Assembly: GCA_019155205.2 (NCBI GenBank)
Contig: JAHNZQ020003146.1
Location: forward strand, 1,850,030-1,914,029
Source of the DNA: Gracilaria vermiculophylla
Taxonomy: Eukaryota > Rhodophyta > Florideophyceae > Gracilariales > Gracilariaceae
Direction of reading: 5' to 3'
Length of the DNA: 64,000 nucleotides
The notes beneath the pieces are model-generated. The model worked only from the letters and a program-made list of their open reading frames with translations, was not told where the DNA came from and did not search any database. Numbering within the stretch: position 1 is the first letter of the stretch; every line of letters begins with the position of its first letter. Both the position numbers and the translations under genes were made by a program. Below, one piece after another: positions 1 through 9,960 of this stretch.

Positions 1-1133
1 CAAAAACCACCGGGGACGCCCATTTTGGAATTGGAAGGCTTGATAACGTTCTTCTACGGCATCCAGTGGACCTCATCACGTTCGAAATCGCGCAAATGGG
101 GTCTGGCCCTCCTCGGGAGTTGATATAACGGTTTTGCATTAAGTGTGAGTTGGATCCTGTGTTTGGCCAGGCTGACCGGACCGAGGCGCTCAGACCATAT
201 ATCCTCACAGTCTTATTGCATCTGCACTATCCTATGGCCATACCCTTCGAAATCCTCGCCAATTTGGATCTTCTCCTCCCAGGTGGCAGGATTCTCTCCC
301 TCTGGAGCCGTTGAAGTCGCTTTTGCTTCCATGGTGACAATTTTATCGCGGTCCAAGAGGTCTTCCACATCAGGAAGATGAGCCAGTCCTGCAGGGGCGG
401 GTAGTGCCCAGCCGAGAACAGTTCTTTTCTGGAGCCGTAACGGCGACTCCTTCAGGTTGGCGAGCACGAACCTGAAGGGAATGTTCGAAATTATTTCCAT
501 AACACCGTTCGACATCATGGAGTGCTGCTTCGTCGTCAGGTGCGGACTCCTCTGTTGGAATCAAAGGCCAGATGCACAGGTCTGCACCCAAACTTGGGCC
601 TGACTCATCGCGGGTATTTCGATGCTCTTAATTACCTGGAGCTTATTCGATTGCGCCTCTTTTGGAAGTGTACCCACGTGAAGTGCGTTGGCGTCCTGTC
701 CTGGAGATGCGGAAACGATACCTTCAGGGGCGGCGTCGTTAAATGTCATCTTCCGCAGGCGTGAGTAGATTGCACGTACATAACGATCCAAAAAACAAGT
801 GCCTAATATACATTTTGCGGCCAAGTTGGTTGCCACAAGGAACCACAATTTCACAAGTAAGGTGCCTAACCGGAGGTACGGAGGTATTGATCTGAGGAGT
901 TTTAATGCTTAGCGCGACGCATCCCGCACCGTAGGGAGCTTTCCAGTCCTCGACAAGCCGAGAGCAGACCCCGGGAGCACGTCGGCGTGCACCAGATTGG
1001 GGCCAGCTCCGATATCGAGAGTAGCGCGCACCGTGGCGGAGGCGAGCGGGGAACATCCTATAGAGGCGAACACTTTGTATTTCTCACGGCGGAGCGTGCA
1101 AACAGAATCCTTAAAAGTGTCGAATGGGTCCAA
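1..1133 (-). pseudogene. Gypsy-type aspartic protease and start of reverse transcriptase (broken)
   Basis: Around 1000-1060 the minus strand encodes a protease active-site segment reading ATLDIGAGPNLV (normally DTGA; one residue changed). Around 800 a second protease motif reads CILGTCFLDRYV, the usual ILGxxFLxxH/Y segment. The linker near 250-500 contains LGWALPAPAG. From about 195 to 1 the frame reads as the N-terminal RT region: DIWSERLG, KHRIQL, YQLPRRARP, then VIKPSNSKMGVP, the fixed Ty3/gypsy RT entry. In-frame stops fall in the linker (TAA) and before the VIKPS motif (TAG), and frames change several times. RT catalytic motifs lie beyond position 1. Confidence 0.85.
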
Positions 1134-1636
1134 CGGGATTGGGAGGCCCGCCGATTCTGGGTTGACGGAGCAGACGGTTTCTCCCCCTTTCTTAAAAGCA
1201 AACTCCGTGGAGCTGAGGCTCGATGGTAAGGAGCCACGCGGAGCCTCTACGCGTGGCTCTGAGGGTTTTACTGTTTGGAGAGGGGCTGAGCTCTGGTCAA
1301 GGACGGCTGCTGCAGTTGCGCATCGAGATGAGATGTGTTTCTATGAGGTGCAACCGGTCGGGATACCGGCACTGGCACTGATGGTGTAAGTGACAGTGAA
1401 ACGAATTGCGCTCCAAGTGGAATGCGGTAACCTTAGTTTCCTGGAGGGGAGCGGATGTTGCGATACGCAGTTCGATACCCTCCGCTCTCCATCGGTGTGT
1501 TCTTCAGGTCCTAGAGGTTCTTTTCCTGTTCCTGCAGGATAAAGGCTCTTATTCCAAAGGTGAGAGTCGTACAGTGTACTGGCTCTCGAGACAAGCAATT
1601 CCTGCAAGGCGGTTGGTAGCCTCGAGGGTTCGCAAA

Positions 1637-2053
1637 TCAGACACTCCTGAAAGACCCTGCCGAGGCGTACGAAGTGCGAGACGAGGGTGTCCTTGTCCTA
1701 GACGGTGGTCCCTGAGATGAGGCGTATGTGAGGGCAGGGGCCTCTTGCTCTTCCACGAGCGTGAGCCCGTCGAACCCCTCAGAGGTGCTGAAATCCAACG
1801 TCAGGGCGGATGCCCGACGGGTTTTTGAGGCCTCCTGTTTGTCCGAAAGTGGATTGCGGCTGCGATAAGCGGCACGATGGGTATCCCCGTAGGATTCACC
1901 GAAACGCAGTAGCTCCGTATGGGTGATCTTTGGGTGCGTTGTCAGGTGATTACGCACCATCGCGCGGATCGAAGGAAGGAGTCCCTCAACAAAAAAGGAC
2001 TTCAACCGCCGTTCCGAGTACACGTGCTCACACCGTAGGGCCTTCGTCCACAG
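1637..2053 (-). pseudogene. Gag C-terminal fragment of the gypsy element
   Basis: An open frame of about 139 codons has no ATG and is a continuation of gag. It contains a capsid-like helical stretch (LKSFFVEGLLPSIRAMVRNHL) of the type seen in retrotransposon gag capsid C-terminal domains, followed by a Ser/Thr/Pro-rich tail. No CCHC zinc knuckle is visible. Between its end and the protease (1134-1636) the frame is degenerate. Confidence 0.7.
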
Positions 2054-2065
2054 ATTTTTAGTACA

Positions 2066-2919
2066 ACCCTCATGGGGTGTGGGCCCTTCACAGGTCTATT
2101 TTTGGTTTATTTTATCCCGCACTCTGTCGAGGATTGGCGCCCATAACACGTGGAGGTTGGCAGAGCATTTCTGATATTTTTCTACAATTGATTACTACTT
2201 TTGTAGTACAGTACAGGACCAACTACAGTAGTCTACAGTATATAGTGGCTTGGCGATTTTGCCTTGACACTCAGTAAAATTTTTCAAGCAGATTACGACC
2301 CCCAACACGGGTTTCCGGCTCTGAGCTTTACCGCTGCCGCGTGCTATCACACTCCCAGGAGATGTGGCCGCGTCACGAACGGATCGCTCATCCCCCTGCA
2401 TCAACGGGAGCTTCATCGCCGCAGGCGTGTTTCTATATTATCATACCACTGCCGTGTCCTCGCCTCAGTATTGTGATATTTTCTTCGCTGTTGCTCCTTT
2501 TCCCTTTCACCGTCAGTCTCTCGACTGCCGTCTCTATTCCCCCACAGGGCCCCCGTCGGTCGATACCCACTCACGTGGTCCCGTACCGCTTTGTTTTTGG
2601 GTTTGTTGTTTTGCTTTGTGTCATCCCGTGCACGCGCCACCGCTGGTCTGCATTTGGGGGTCTTCACGCCATTCTCATGGTTTCGCCGCCCAGTAGGGGA
2701 TACACACACACGTACTCGTGGATCGCTTATCTTTCAGCTCTCTCGTCGTGACGGTTGACCTCGGTCTTACACACGGCTTCGTCGTGTCAGCCTTGAGAGC
2801 GCTTTGTTCGCTTGCTGGCCTCCCAGGAAGAGGATCCCAAACGTCTTCGTGGCGGAGTCCGTTCTTTTGCGTTGCACTACAAGCTTCTATGAGAACTCCG
2901 TCTCGCTCGTTCCCGTGTT
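2066..2919 (-). other. Degenerate interior of the gypsy element
   Basis: Between the two recognisable gag pieces the minus strand shows only short frames with stops and at least one frame change (near 2880). It is part of the retroelement body by position. I cannot tell whether a further insertion sits here. Confidence 0.5.
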
Positions 2920-4350
2920 CTGCCTATAGGAGGTGACTTCAGCATCAGCATCGGCTATCATCTCGTCCATGGCGTACATTTCCATGAGTAAATTCACCAC
3001 CCTCGGGTACATCGTCAAGATCTCCATTCCAGGATCATCTACAATGGTGCTCTCTCCAGTAACGTCCGGCTACACTAACGAGTGCACTTGGCCTGTGAGA
3101 TAGAACTAAAAGCACCATACGGCGGCACCTTCATGGACAGCATTAGTATTAAACGCTGAACGGAAGCGTGTGAGAAAAGTCAACACCGAGATGAGGTCTT
3201 CGCCTGAGAAGGAGTTCTTCTTCATTAGAATATCCATGTGGCGCTGGATCTCCGTGAGTCGCTTAGCGACCGACGCGTCGTAAAGAGTGGAGCGCTCATT
3301 CAACCTGTAGGTGTCATAATCCATCTCTTTGGCGAAGAGGTCGTTAAGCGGGAAGACCTTCTTGACCCTTCTGCTTTTCTCCTTAGGAGGTATACTGTCC
3401 TCCGAGCTGCAGCTGTTTACGGATTCGGAGTCTGAGCTTCTCTCAGAATCGATGTCTCGATTTCTTCTTTTCTCCCCCCGTTTCTTTCGACGTCTTTCCT
3501 TTAGGTGGTCTGGGTTTCTGACGATACTCCCGTTATCCTGATCCACCCGAGGAGTATGCTGTCCTTCTCTCCTCAGGTGAATTCCTTCGCGACCCGTATC
3601 CTGTCCTACTCCGTGGAGCGTCAGGTCCAGACGGTGCATAGCAAGATTCTTGAGGTGGTCCTGTTTGCCTACGGCAGTATCCTTTCCTCCCCTGGCGTAG
3701 GGGGTGGCAGTATCCTGTCCTTCTCTGCCCGGGGTCACCATAGGTGTTGATAGAGGGAACCTCTCCTGTACGGAAGTATAACTTTGAAACGCCGGTGCGG
3801 GGAGCAGCTGCGCGGTTTGGGAACGAACCTCCGCTCGGATACCATCTGAGATCACCTCTAGAAAGAGGTCGGAATCCAGCAAATTATCCACAGCACGGTG
3901 AGCGCTTCCGGTTGCGATTTCCTCCACAAGGACGTGGAGGCGCGCTTCGAAGTGAGCTTCAACACCTCCAGGTGTTCTTTCGACCAGTTCTGGTGAGAGC
4001 CAATCCGTAAGGCGCGGGGCCAGTAGGTCCAGGCGGGAGTTCGCCTCCGGATGTTCCCGTCCCTGCGGCTCGTGAGGTGGCGGTAGCGATGCCATGGGAG
4101 GTTCTTCAACCTTCACATTGGCGTTCTTCAGAGGTGCCTCTGGGGATTCCGCTTGCCCTTGATAGTGCATTCTCCTAAGTTGATTCCTGAAATGCTCCAC
4201 AGATGAGCCAGGATTCCGAAGAAGACTTTCAGGGTCCTCCAGTGTGGCGGCCATCTCCTGGGGAGCGGTGCGCGTGCTACGCTCACCGACGGAGTCGGTT
4301 GCTTGAGAATCCTGTAGAGGGGTTTCCAATGGGGGTTCTGAGCGATCCAT
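2920..4350 (-). pseudogene. Gag N-terminal part of the gypsy element
   Basis: The ATG at 4350 opens a 414-codon frame that ends at a TAG at 3106. The same frame then continues with protein-like sequence (FYLTGQVHSLV, then a TAG, then about 60 more codons) to about 2920, so the stop is internal to gag. The product is hydrophilic, with an acidic/proline-rich N-terminus, a central Arg/Lys-Ser block and a C-terminal helical part (SVAKRLTEIQRHMDIL). There is no cellular homologue I recognise; assignment to gag rests on position between the 5' LTR and the protease. It starts 155 nt downstream of the LTR. Confidence 0.75.
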
Positions 4351-4478
4351 AGAGGAGTAGGTTGGGGGTGATTTTCTTCCACTTACAAATCACCTTAGGG
4401 AAGAATTCCACTGTCGGGGTCCGATCATTGCAAACTAGAAACACTGTTCTGCTGCGACTTTTTCAAATCTTTAGGAAG

Positions 4479-4503
4479 CTGACCTTCTAAGTCGGCAGAC
4501 CAG
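4479..4503 (-). other. Candidate half-tRNA primer-binding site (tRNA-Arg UCU anticodon arm)
   Basis: Immediately inside the 5' LTR the + strand reads GCTGAC-CTTCTAA-GTCGGC, a 6-bp stem (one G.T pair) closing a 7-nt loop. The loop has C32 U33, anticodon UCU, A37 A38 spacing, like the anticodon arm of a tRNA-Arg(UCU). The minus (sense) strand is complementary to it and starts with TGG two bases after the LTR. Priming from an internal tRNA fragment is known for copia, Ty5 and the Candida element pCal/Tca2, the last with tRNA-Arg(UCU). Here it is inferred from sequence alone. Confidence 0.5.
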
Positions 4504-4504
4504 T

Positions 4505-5059
4505 TGTGGTACTGTCAGTTCTCTTTTCGAGGTAGTAGAGCACAACGTCCGTTAGGAATTTTTCTTGATTTCAAAGGTGCGGGTTCCTAAAGGTGGTCTC
4601 CGGTATTCGCTGTCGCGAGCCGGGGGAATTCTTAAATGGGATCTGCAAACACCAAGCGGAGGGGGGGGTTCACCGGGCGGAAAATGCTTCTACAGGCGCT
4701 GCTGTGATGCGACCTGGGGATCGGTGGCTAAAAAACCTGAGGAAGACCGACGAGAGTCTCCAACCGGAAAAGTAGATGAAGCATCAAGGGTTCTCGGTTT
4801 TACTTCCCCCAGAGGTGAAGCGCAACCGGCAGACTAAGTATCAAGCCGAGAGCCCGCCTCAGCAGGTCCCACTATTGTAGTAACTACCTGCGTAAAGTAA
4901 CTAAAAAAATATAAATTCTACCGTCCCTTAAGAATACTGTAGCGCATGTGGGCAGAATGACGCACCATGTGGCTCAGATAATAAAATATGAGCCCTCCGT
5001 AGGAATACTATCCCATAAGGCCACACCACCACTTTTCCCTCAGGAGCCAATGTACTACA
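4505..5059 (-). repeat. 5' LTR of the gypsy element
   Basis: A 555-bp segment beginning TGTGGTAC and ending GTACTACA on the + strand (short inverted termini TGT...ACA). It matches a second segment at 63343-63895 along its whole length with scattered substitutions. Gag and the primer-binding site lie on its left, so this is the 5' LTR of a minus-strand element. Short open frames inside it are not genes. Confidence 0.92.
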
Positions 5060-5320
5060 TTTATGGTGGAAAAGAATCGGGCGTATGAGATCCAGCGTCA
5101 CAACGATATTGCTCTGTTCACATCGTCAGAAGATCTCAGTCCGGAAGCGCAAGAATATTTCCGTATCTCACGCAAAAGGGTTCCCGAAAACCTTAAGAAA
5201 GAAGAAGCTGAAAAAGAAGAGAATTCAAAGAGGCAACGCACAGAAGTCCTCCACGCGAATCTTTTACCGGTTTCTTCTGAAATTGTTCCGGAAAATTCTT
5301 CCTCCTGTTCGAAAGGCTGA
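5060..5320 (+). pseudogene. C-terminal remnant of a Harbinger accessory (Myb/trihelix-like) protein
   Basis: An open frame starts right at the LTR border and runs 85 codons. The readable part (NDIALFTSSEDLSPEAQEYF followed by RISRKR and a Lys/Glu-rich helix) has the look of the C-terminal tail of the NAM/Myb-like DNA-binding protein encoded beside PIF/Harbinger transposases. It faces the transposase remnant at 5581-6375 convergently. The N-terminal part is missing exactly where the LTR begins, as if the gypsy element landed in this gene. Family assignment is tentative; the position supports it. Confidence 0.4.
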
Positions 5321-5580
5321 ATTCATCGAGGACATTCCCGAACGTTTCCTTCTTTTCATGAGTCTCCATGGAGGGTCCACAAATGTTCTTTGACATCGTG
5401 TTGCAGTTCTCGCTGCTTCAATTTATACCGCAGAAACTGCTCTCCCTGACCTAGGCCATATATAGACCCCTCCAGTGCGTAAAAAATTTCATCTTCGGCC
5501 CAAACTGGTTGCCCAAAGTGCACTACGTCGTTTCGGTCTTCAGTTTGGGCGTCTTTCCATATCGTTTCTTCTTCAGCAAG

Positions 5581-6375
5581 TCATTCAGTGACCATCATAT
5601 TGTGAAGGTTTATGCAGCAATATGTGACGTCGTGCATTGTACCCACTCCCCAGAAATGCGATGGGCGTTTCCATATATGCCGTCTGCCTTGCAGAACTCC
5701 AAAGGCAATTTTCACATCATTCCGACGTCTTTCGTGCCACGGAGAAGATTTTGTTTTCTTTGTTACAGGGTTTTGCACAATATATATGATTAGCGGATAC
5801 TCCGGATATTCACCGTCGCATACAAAGTACGGAACATGGTGTTTTCTTCCATTGACTGTGTAAGAAATCTTGGGAGAAAAGCTACCATCAAAGATTTTGT
5901 TAATCAATGGTGATGTTTTCAATAGATTTATATTGTTTGCAATTCCTTGTGTACCAAAAAAGGCATGCCATATGTAGAGTTTGTCGTCAGCAATAGCCTC
6001 GAAGGTCACAGCAGCCTTCCTTTCCTTTCCCTGATGCTGTCCACGCCAACCCGCAGGGCAGTTTTTCTACAACCAGTTGCAGCAGGCAATAATGGCAATC
6101 ATCCCTGGTAAGCCCAGATCTCTGGCTCGCTGTAGAATCTTTCGTAAATCTTCTTCTGTTGGGCACCGTAGATACGTGTCCCCAAACGCTGCTACTACAC
6201 TTCTACAAAAGGTCTTCAAGCACTGGGATGCGGTTGATTCTTCCTTTCTAATATACTCATCGAAACTGTCCGCCGCTCCGCCTTACGCAAGTAATCGCAA
6301 GGCTGCAGTTGCTTTTTGCTCAACACGAAAACCGAAAACTGCTGTACAGTCTGTGCGGTGTTGAAAGTAAGTACA
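5581..6375 (-). pseudogene. PIF/Harbinger (HARBI1/ALP1-type) DDE transposase, broken
   Basis: Minus-strand translation gives, in order, an N-terminal segment with QKATAALRLLA, then SPTEED-like RCPTEEDLRKIL, a NWLxKNCPAGWRGQ segment (family HWxWKNCPxAWxGQ), EAIADDKLYIWHAFFG (first catalytic Asp region), NNINLL, DGEYPEYP (second Asp region), RRNDVKIAFGVLQ (the Glu position of the DDE triad is occupied by K/I here) and CCINLHNMM. Two in-frame stops are visible: TAA after LRLLA, where the family has Tyr, and TAG in NWLxKNC, where the family has Trp. The 142-codon intact piece ends at 5581. No terminal inverted repeats were identified. Confidence 0.88.
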
Positions 6376-6399
6376 GTGTCATTGTAGCGTCTGGCATAT

Positions 6400-8915
6400 T
6401 TTGTCAAGTATTACTCTAGATTTGCGTAAAAAACGACGAAAATGGCGACTGCAGTAGAATGGGCTGGGCGCGAGCTAGTCGTTGTACAGCCTGTTAAAGC
6501 GCTAATGTCTTTAGCGGTCAATGTCTGGAGTTTTACCGCGCTGAAAACTTCCATGATGTCGTTTCTCACTTTCGCTGTCTAAGCTAATCAGCAAGTCGCT
6601 CAGAAGCTCGTCAAGAGCGTCTTCCATCTCGACTTGGAGAACAAGGGAGGTCATGGCGAACAAGCACGGTAGGTGCCGTACCGCTGGAGATGGTCGCCGG
6701 CCAAGCTTCCGATCAAAACATCAATTTTGACACAGCCAGTCATGGCGTCCGACGTCTGAAACGTATTGTTTGTTTGTTCGTCCTCCGGCCTCCCCGGTCG
6801 AGATGCGCTTAGCTCAGTTTTTGATTTAAAAAACTGTGTTAAGAATCGCGGGGAGAATATTTCAGTTTTAGCAATTAATGGCTACATTAATTGGATGCCC
6901 AATCGCTGTACTAGCGTTACTTACCAAAAAAGGTGGAAAACGTAGTTACTGAGTCGCCATTGAAGACCTGAAATTGATAAAGATGTTATGTTTTTAAAAC
7001 GGTTTTTGGACTTGAATTTATTCAAAATCTTAATTTTGTTTTCGTACAGTATCAAAACCAGAATTTTTATACTTCGACACCAACGTGATATGATTCTGAA
7101 ACAGACTGTACTCATAAAATGTATCATCCTTTTTTTCAAGGTTGTTACGTCTGAAGACCTAAGAGTTCACAATAAGGCCCAAATTTGGCAATGTGAAGAA
7201 ACGAATCTGGTAGAGTGTGTTAAGTAACCAAGAAGTTTTTCTTATAGGAAAAAAGAGCAATGCATTACTCCAAAACCGCCTAAAATAAATCAACATGGTG
7301 TGTTCCGATTTTGTTTTTCATTTTGCTTTAGAAAACAATGCCGCGATCCTTGTCTACGTCATGTCAGTACCAAATATTTCAATTCAGGCTTTTCAGGTCA
7401 AACTTCTTTTCAAAGCCGAACATAAGTTTTATAAAGAAATTCATTTTTTAAATTTTTTGGTGGGCATTACACTTTATCTCCCACCTGAGTTTTGTTCAAC
7501 TTTTGAGTTATTGTTATTTGTTTATGTTTTAAAATTTTGTACTTTATCATACAAATACTTCTGTTTATGAAAACTAACAACAAAATCATTCAATTCTTTT
7601 ACAAAATGGAAGCACAGTTTTTTTTATTAGATGCTGCAGTATAGCTCTTTTATAAATATTTCAGACATTCATTAGCTTTTTTTCCTTTTAATGAATTATG
7701 TAAGTATTCTGGATCTAAAGCTATGTACTAGTGCCTGATAAATTTTGCGTTGTTATAAATGCTAATTCCTTCCGAGTAAAAAGCGAGCATATAATTTTTT
7801 GAAATAAAAAAGAGCACGCCTGCGAGGGTTTTTTTTGCAGAACATTACGTATAATATGAGTCGAATATGATGTCAAAATGAAGTTTTGGTAAGCCTGAAA
7901 ACGGGCATGCCTCTCAATTGATCTTTAAGACCACTACTCGGTAGCTATAATTATTGTGAGCTCTTGTGCAATACCTTTTTTTATATACACTGAATTAAAA
8001 ATACAGTGCAATAAAAATCATTTTCTTGACAACAAAACAAATACGCAAATACGCACAAACGGAGATAAATATAATATGTGCTGAAAGATCACCGTCCTGC
8101 ACAAGACCTCATATACTGTGCGGGTTTATTGTTTCTTCATGACAGCCAATCCCACGAAAGAAGGATTGCAAACGCCTTCGCATAAGTTCATTTAAACGGC
8201 GTAAAGAATCATCTGCGAGGTTGTCGAGAGTGTTTTGTACATGTTTTAGGGTACTTTAAGTGCAGACATTACCGGCTATTTGAAGTTGTTTTCGGCGCTG
8301 TAGCGTAGTTGAAAATGCTTCTAAGGACCTCAATGATGGTGTTTAAACACAAATACTGACTACATAAAGTACGTAGAAACGTAGGGGCTGCTCTGAAAAA
8401 ATGTATTTTGTATTGGTAAACGTAGCGGCTGCTAGTATTACTATTCTACACTAAGTGTGTTACAGGTGATAGAGCAATAGAGTGCAAGCTATTTTATTTT
8501 AGAAATTTCTACACATTGACAACAATGTGCGAGAAACACTGATGTTTTGTCTGTAAAAAGCTACATTGTTCGTTATTTGTAAGTTTTTGCTTGAAAGCTC
8601 TACAGAATGGCATTTTAAATAATCGTCTTTTCAGTAAACTGTTCTTTTTGTAATTTTTCATTATTTTCATAATTCATTGTTTTCTGCGAAATAGAAGGAG
8701 ATTCAGCAATACAAGGCTCCTGTACATAATCATTTGTTGAATTCTTGCTCAGGAGCTTGTACCTGAGTGCTCCCACTAGGCGGTGCATCCCGAGATGTCT
8801 AGTTATTACGGAAGAACAAGGGTGTTCTTATTTTCATTTCGCGCACTGTAGCTCTGTCATAGACTTCAGCCAAGCGCTGTGGTTGAGCACCTGGGAAACA
8901 GAGTTCGTCGCTCCC
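6400..8915. other. AT-rich spacer, no gene seen
   Basis: About 2.5 kb of AT-rich DNA with many homopolymer A/T runs. Only short frames (under about 95 codons) on both strands, none with a recognisable motif. The first 400 bp may still belong to the Harbinger remnant. Confidence 0.6.
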
Positions 8916-9656
8916 TCAGATGGCTGTGAAACCCTTTACTAGAACAGGAATTGTGTCGACAGAATTCCAATTGTCTCGAAATGAGACATTTGGAATATTA
9001 TTGATCGGTGACTTTAAGTTTTTCTGCGGGCGAAACCGTTCGATTCGAGAAAGTCTAGGAGCAGCGCCTATCGATTGCCCTGTGTGCTTGGCTGAACGGC
9101 TAGGTTTAGTTGTTGAGCTTGGAGGACTGTGCGAGAACGCAGCTTGAACAGCACCGTTTGGTAATGACTGAAACAGAAAAATGATGTGCTGGATGTTTTG
9201 CGGACAGGACGTAGCCAGCGGATTCGAGGGCGGGGAAGTATCTAGATGCAGCGAATTAGCAATAATGTGTGTTACTATAACTCTCATGAGCGATATCCTT
9301 CTGGAATGGGAGAGTGCCACAAAACACTCGGAAGACAGGCAGCTCGAGAGCTCCCCCTCCAACAAAGCGCTTCCTGGTAGCACGACAGCGCGGGGCGCTG
9401 GAGTGGGAGGGGGGGGGTGGAGGTGAGGGCAACGGGAGGTAGGGAGGGGGTTTCGCGAGCGAAGCGGCGACGCGACAGGACGAGACACGACAAGGACATT
9501 GTACTCTTTGGCCGCCATGACGCGCCAGCGCACGACAAGCCGCGGCGATGTGCAGCGCGGATAGCAGCGGCGACACATCTCGTGGCAAGGGAAAACACGA
9601 TTGCCACGCAGGACGCATTGTACGCGCCCACTGCGCCCACCACACCCACCGCGCAC
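8916..9656 (-). CDS. Doubtful ORF on the flank of a GC island
   Basis: A 246-codon frame with no recognised domain. Its first half overlaps the GC-rich island, where the minus strand is pyrimidine-rich and therefore poor in stop codons. Its last 40 codons (Arg/Asn/Ile-containing) look more protein-like. The start is uncertain because several in-frame Met codons exist. It could be the first exon of a real minus-strand gene or simply leader sequence. Two other frames over the same stretch are also open, which argues against coding. Confidence 0.2.
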   Translation of the reverse strand: MRGGCGGRSGRVQCVLRGNRVFPCHEMCRRCYPRCTSPRLVVRWRVMAAKEYNVLVVSRPVASPLRSRNPLPTSRCPHLHPPPPTPAPRAVVLPGSALLEGELSSCLSSECFVALSHSRRISLMRVIVTHIIANSLHLDTSPPSNPLATSCPQNIQHIIFLFQSLPNGAVQAAFSHSPPSSTTKPSRSAKHTGQSIGAAPRLSRIERFRPQKNLKSPINNIPNVSFRDNWNSVDTIPVLVKGFTAI

Positions 9657-9960
9657 ACAGCCGCGCTGCCCGTCCTGCCTGGCGCGTGACGCGTGTGTCT
9701 TTAACCCTACGGCTACCGCGGCTATAGGCGCGTCTCAGCGCACATGCGCTTCCGAAACTGCCCGGAGCTGTCTTTGGCTCTGCTGCAACATGCGCCAGCG
9801 TTTTTCTGCTGCCACGCACCGCCCTCGCCCCGTTCCTGCTATGGCACCTTGCATTTCAGTGTCCCTGTCGCGCCGACCGTCGCCGGCGCTCTAATGTTAC
9901 GCGGTACCCTCACCGCCTCCTGCCTCATCGACTGCACGCCGATTGTAGCTCTTTTACTCT
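9340..9960. promoter_or_regulatory. GC-rich island with purine/pyrimidine switch
   Basis: The + strand is G-rich at 9400-9480 (runs of GGGGGG) and becomes C-rich from about 9620 to 9960, inside otherwise AT-rich DNA and with many CpG. The same pattern occurs between the divergent diacylglycerol kinase and TKL kinase genes (31938-32619). By analogy this is a bidirectional promoter region, although no gene is recognised on either side. Confidence 0.4.

Larger units (their letters stand above)
1..5059 (-). mobile_element. Decayed Ty3/gypsy LTR retrotransposon, cut by the left window edge
   Basis: Reading right to left on the minus strand: 5' LTR (4505-5059), candidate primer-binding site, gag fragments (4350 down to about 1637), aspartic protease and the start of reverse transcriptase (1133 to 1). 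The order gag, protease, RT with no integrase between is that of Ty3/gypsy (Metaviridae-type) elements; Ty1/copia puts integrase before RT. Every coding part carries in-frame stops or frameshifts, so the copy is dead. The rest of pol and the 3' LTR lie outside the window. A second LTR of the same family is at 63343-63895. Confidence 0.9.

Noticed and set aside
4479..4503. A tRNA-Arg(UCU) gene
   Set aside because: Only an anticodon arm is present; no acceptor stem, D arm or T arm surrounds it.
4565..4837. 90-codon ORF at 4565 and the similar 61-codon ORF at 63400 as a conserved small gene
   Set aside because: Both lie inside the two LTR copies; their similarity is LTR similarity, and the frame is not preserved between them.
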